Below, piece after piece: positions 4,842-6,502 of a stretch of DNA of 6,502 nucleotides. The notes below the pieces were generated by a model. That model had not been told where the DNA came from. It made no database searches and was given only the letters and a program-made list of their open reading frames with translations. The stretch's first letter is position 1, and each line of letters starts with the position of its first letter. Both the position numbers and the translations under genes were made by a program. The stretch comes from Bacillota bacterium (lineage in GTDB: Bacteria; Bacillota; Clostridia; Oscillospirales; Ruminococcaceae): positions 1-6,502 of the forward strand of contig JAKPGH010000015.1 in assembly GCA_029550985.1 (NCBI GenBank). The letters are read 5' to 3'.

Positions 4842-5924
4842 TCCCGTGTATACAATTTTTCCGCCGGACCTTCCACCCTTCCTGAATCGGTTCTGCGCCG
4901 TGCTGCGGCAGAGCTCGTGGAATATGGCTCCTCCGGCCAGAGCGTTATGGAAATGAGTCACCGCTCTCCCGAATTTGAGGCCATAGCCGCAGAGTGTGAG
5001 GAGCGGTTGCGTCGCGTCATGTCCATTCCCGACAATTACAAGGTTTTGTTCCTTCAGGGAGGCGCCTCCACTCAATTTGCTATGGTTCCCATGAATTTGA
5101 TGGGAGAAAACGGCTGCGCCGACTACATCGTCACCGGGCAGTTTTCCGAAAAGGCGGCTCAGGAGGCACAAAAATTTGGTACCGTGAATATTGTGGCTTC
5201 CAGTAAGGATAAAAACTTCACCTACATCCCGGAGCCAAAGAACATCCAATTCAACGCCAACGCAAGCTACGTGCACCTATGCCAGAACAACACCATTTAC
5301 GGCACCCGGTTCCCCTATCTGCCCGATACGGGGAATATTCCGCTGGTGGCCGACCTTTCCAGCTGCATCCTCTCCGAGCCGGTGGATGTAAGCAAATACG
5401 GCCTGATTTACGCAGGAGCCCAAAAGAACGTGGCTCCCGCCGGCCTTACCCTGGTCATCATTCGGGAGGATTTGGCGGGCAAGGCTCTGCCCTACACCCC
5501 CACCATGCTCAATTACGCCACCCACATCAAAAATAACTCCATGTACAACACTCCGCCCTGCTGGTGCATTTACATGTGCAGCCTGGTTCTGGATTGGCTG
5601 GAAAACGAAATCGGCGGCCTTGAGGCCATGAAGGAAATCAACGTGCGCAAAGCCAAGATTCTCTACGATTATCTTGACCACTCCAAGCTGTTCAAAGCCC
5701 CTGCAGTGCCGGAAGCCCGCTCCATCATGAACGTCACCTTTGTCACCGGAGACCCCGATCTGGACAAAGAGTTTGTCGCCGAAGCCGCCAAGAACGGTCT
5801 GCGCAACATCAAGGGACACCGCTCGGTTGGCGGCATGCGGGCGTCCATCTACAACGCCATGCCTCAGGCCGGCGTGGAAGCTCTGGTCAAATTCATGCAC
5901 GAATTTGAAAAGAGCCATTCTTGA
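4839..5924 (+). CDS. serC: SerC, phosphoserine aminotransferase
   Basis: A 361-residue, full-length PLP enzyme of aminotransferase class V that converts 3-phosphohydroxypyruvate and glutamate to phosphoserine and 2-oxoglutarate; the family can also act in pyridoxal phosphate synthesis. The N-terminus MSRVYNFSAGPS is typical. Visible active-site elements, compared with E. coli: His41-Arg42 in MSHRSPEF, FLQGGASTQF (71-80), Thr152 in NNTIYGT, Asp172 in ADLSS, the PLP lysine Lys196 in YAGAQKNVAPAG, the second-subunit phosphate contacts Asn237-Thr238 in MYNTPP, and His327-Arg328 and Arg334 in GHRSVGGMRASIYNAMP. The position of the PLP-stacking Trp102 is Phe102 here (TGQFSEKA), keeping an aromatic ring. 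The segment after NTPP is cysteine-rich (CWCIYMC, 241-247). It is followed by serA, which supplies its substrate. The assignment is secure. Confidence 0.98.
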   Translation: MSRVYNFSAGPSTLPESVLRRAAAELVEYGSSGQSVMEMSHRSPEFEAIAAECEERLRRVMSIPDNYKVLFLQGGASTQFAMVPMNLMGENGCADYIVTGQFSEKAAQEAQKFGTVNIVASSKDKNFTYIPEPKNIQFNANASYVHLCQNNTIYGTRFPYLPDTGNIPLVADLSSCILSEPVDVSKYGLIYAGAQKNVAPAGLTLVIIREDLAGKALPYTPTMLNYATHIKNNSMYNTPPCWCIYMCSLVLDWLENEIGGLEAMKEINVRKAKILYDYLDHSKLFKAPAVPEARSIMNVTFVTGDPDLDKEFVAEAAKNGLRNIKGHRSVGGMRASIYNAMPQAGVEALVKFMHEFEKSHS

Positions 5925-6028
5925 TTTGCGCTTCATCGCGGCAACAAAAAAATTAGCTGCCTCAAAGGCTGTCGGCCGTAAAACATCGGTTGTTTGACAC
6001 ATCAAGATTGGAAAGGACTTAGCTTGCC
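5925..6028 (+). other. serC-serA intergenic spacer (104 nt)
   Basis: This gap is longer than usual for tightly coupled genes. It holds only weak pairings: GCCT-CAA-AGGC around 5970, and AAACA with TGTTT around 5982-5996. Neither is followed by a T-run, so I see no intrinsic terminator and infer that serC and serA are co-transcribed. AAAGGA (6012-6017) is the serA ribosome binding site, 11 nt from its ATG. Confidence 0.5.
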
Positions 6029-6502
6029 ATGTACAAGATAAAGTTGCTCAATAAAATCAGCCCTGCGGGACTTGCGGTGTTTTCCTCTTCCAATTATCAG
6101 GTGGGAGAAGATATTGAAAACCCGGACGGCATTATCGTCCGCTCCGCTTCCATGCACGAGATGGAACTGCCCCCCAACCTGCTGGCCATCGCCCGGGCGG
6201 GAGTCGGAGTCAACAACATCCCCGTGGACCGCTGCACCGAGCTGGGTATCCCCGTCTTCAACACCCCCGGCGCCAACGCCAACGCCGTCAAGGAACTGAC
6301 CATCATGGGGCTTTTGATGAGCGCCCGCAAAATCTTCCCCGCCATGGAATGGGTGCAGTCCCTCCGCGGCCGGGGCGATGAAGTGCCCAAGCTGGTGGAA
6401 GCGGGCAAATCCAAATTCACCGGTCCCGAAATCAAGGGGAAAAAGCTGGGCGTTATTGGCCTTGGCACCATCGGCGTGCTGGTGGCCAACGCCGCCGTGG
6501 AA
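6029..6502 (+). CDS. serA: SerA, D-3-phosphoglycerate dehydrogenase, N-terminal 158 codons (3' end outside window)
   Basis: NAD-dependent D-2-hydroxyacid dehydrogenase that oxidises 3-phosphoglycerate to 3-phosphohydroxypyruvate, the first committed step of serine synthesis and the source of the SerC substrate. My translation begins MYKIKLLNKISPAGLAVF and continues with the substrate-binding domain: DGIIVRSASMHEMEL (32-46), IARAGVGVNNIPVDRC (about 54-69), then GIPVFNTPGANANAVKEL, a highly characteristic SerA segment. The nucleotide-binding domain begins with KKLGVIGLGTIGVLVANAA, where GLGTIG (144-149) is the GxGxxG dinucleotide motif. The catalytic Arg, Glu and His lie beyond the window edge, as would any ACT regulatory domain. 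The compact N-terminus resembles the short clostridial form (around 390 residues), but total length cannot be seen. ATG 6029 is used because AAAGGA lies upstream and it gives the expected family start. Confidence 0.94.
   Translation, partial: MYKIKLLNKISPAGLAVFSSSNYQVGEDIENPDGIIVRSASMHEMELPPNLLAIARAGVGVNNIPVDRCTELGIPVFNTPGANANAVKELTIMGLLMSARKIFPAMEWVQSLRGRGDEVPKLVEAGKSKFTGPEIKGKKLGVIGLGTIGVLVANAAVE

Noticed and set aside
4708..4956. Possible 82-codon gene starting before serC
   Set aside because: It contains the serC promoter and ribosome binding site and overlaps serC out of frame; there is no Shine-Dalgarno sequence before its ATG.
5277..6005. Minus-strand open frame of 242 codons opposite serC
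   Set aside because: Shadow of serC, whose motifs are all in the other strand and frame; no upstream signals.
1..6502. CRISPR arrays, tRNA/rRNA genes, insertion sequences, toxin-antitoxin or phage-defence genes
   Set aside because: No regularly spaced repeats, tRNA-like sequences, transposase motifs or defence domains were seen on either strand.

Overview
The window looks like a chromosomal segment of a low-oxygen Gram-positive bacterium, most likely a Clostridia member of the Oscillospiraceae/Ruminococcaceae type. This is inferred from the fairly GC-rich coding sequence beside AT-rich intergenic DNA, AGGAGG-type ribosome binding sites, extended -10 (TGnTATAAT) promoters, a NuoE/HydC-type ferredoxin subunit, a DUF4358-type lipoprotein and SerC with the NNTIYGT variant. 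The species cannot be named from the sequence alone. Eight genes are supported; the first and last are cut by the window edges. No rRNA, tRNA, CRISPR array, insertion sequence or prophage gene is visible.

Layout. Bases 1-1845 (minus strand) hold a two-gene rRNA-methylation operon: rsmB (16S m5C967), then rlmN (23S m2A2503), whose GTG start overlaps the rsmB stop in a GTGA junction; rlmN runs off the left edge. The rsmB leader (about 136 nt) can fold into a strong cUACGg-capped hairpin and a second branched element. Bases 2029-2312 (minus) hold a self-contained transcription unit for a 62-residue CopZ-like metal-binding protein with a TTG start, its own promoter and its own terminator. Bases 2360-3024 (plus) hold a monocistronic NuoE/HydC-like [2Fe-2S] protein with no NuoF/HydB partner beside it, ending at a strong hairpin shared with the convergent unit.

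Bases 3032-4522 (minus) hold an envelope pair: a DUF4358-like lipoprotein followed 7 nt later by a DUF1624 (YeiB/HGSNAT-like) multi-pass acyltransferase. An AT-rich 468-bp divergent region (4371-4838) carries promoters for both sides. Bases 4721-6502 (plus) hold serC then serA (cut by the right edge), the transaminase and dehydrogenase steps of serine biosynthesis from 3-phosphoglycerate.

Most of the window is housekeeping. The items most worth a second look are the lipoprotein + DUF1624 pair as a possible envelope acylation module, the structured rsmB leader and the unlinked NuoE-like subunit. I see no clear evidence for a wholly new biological system here.
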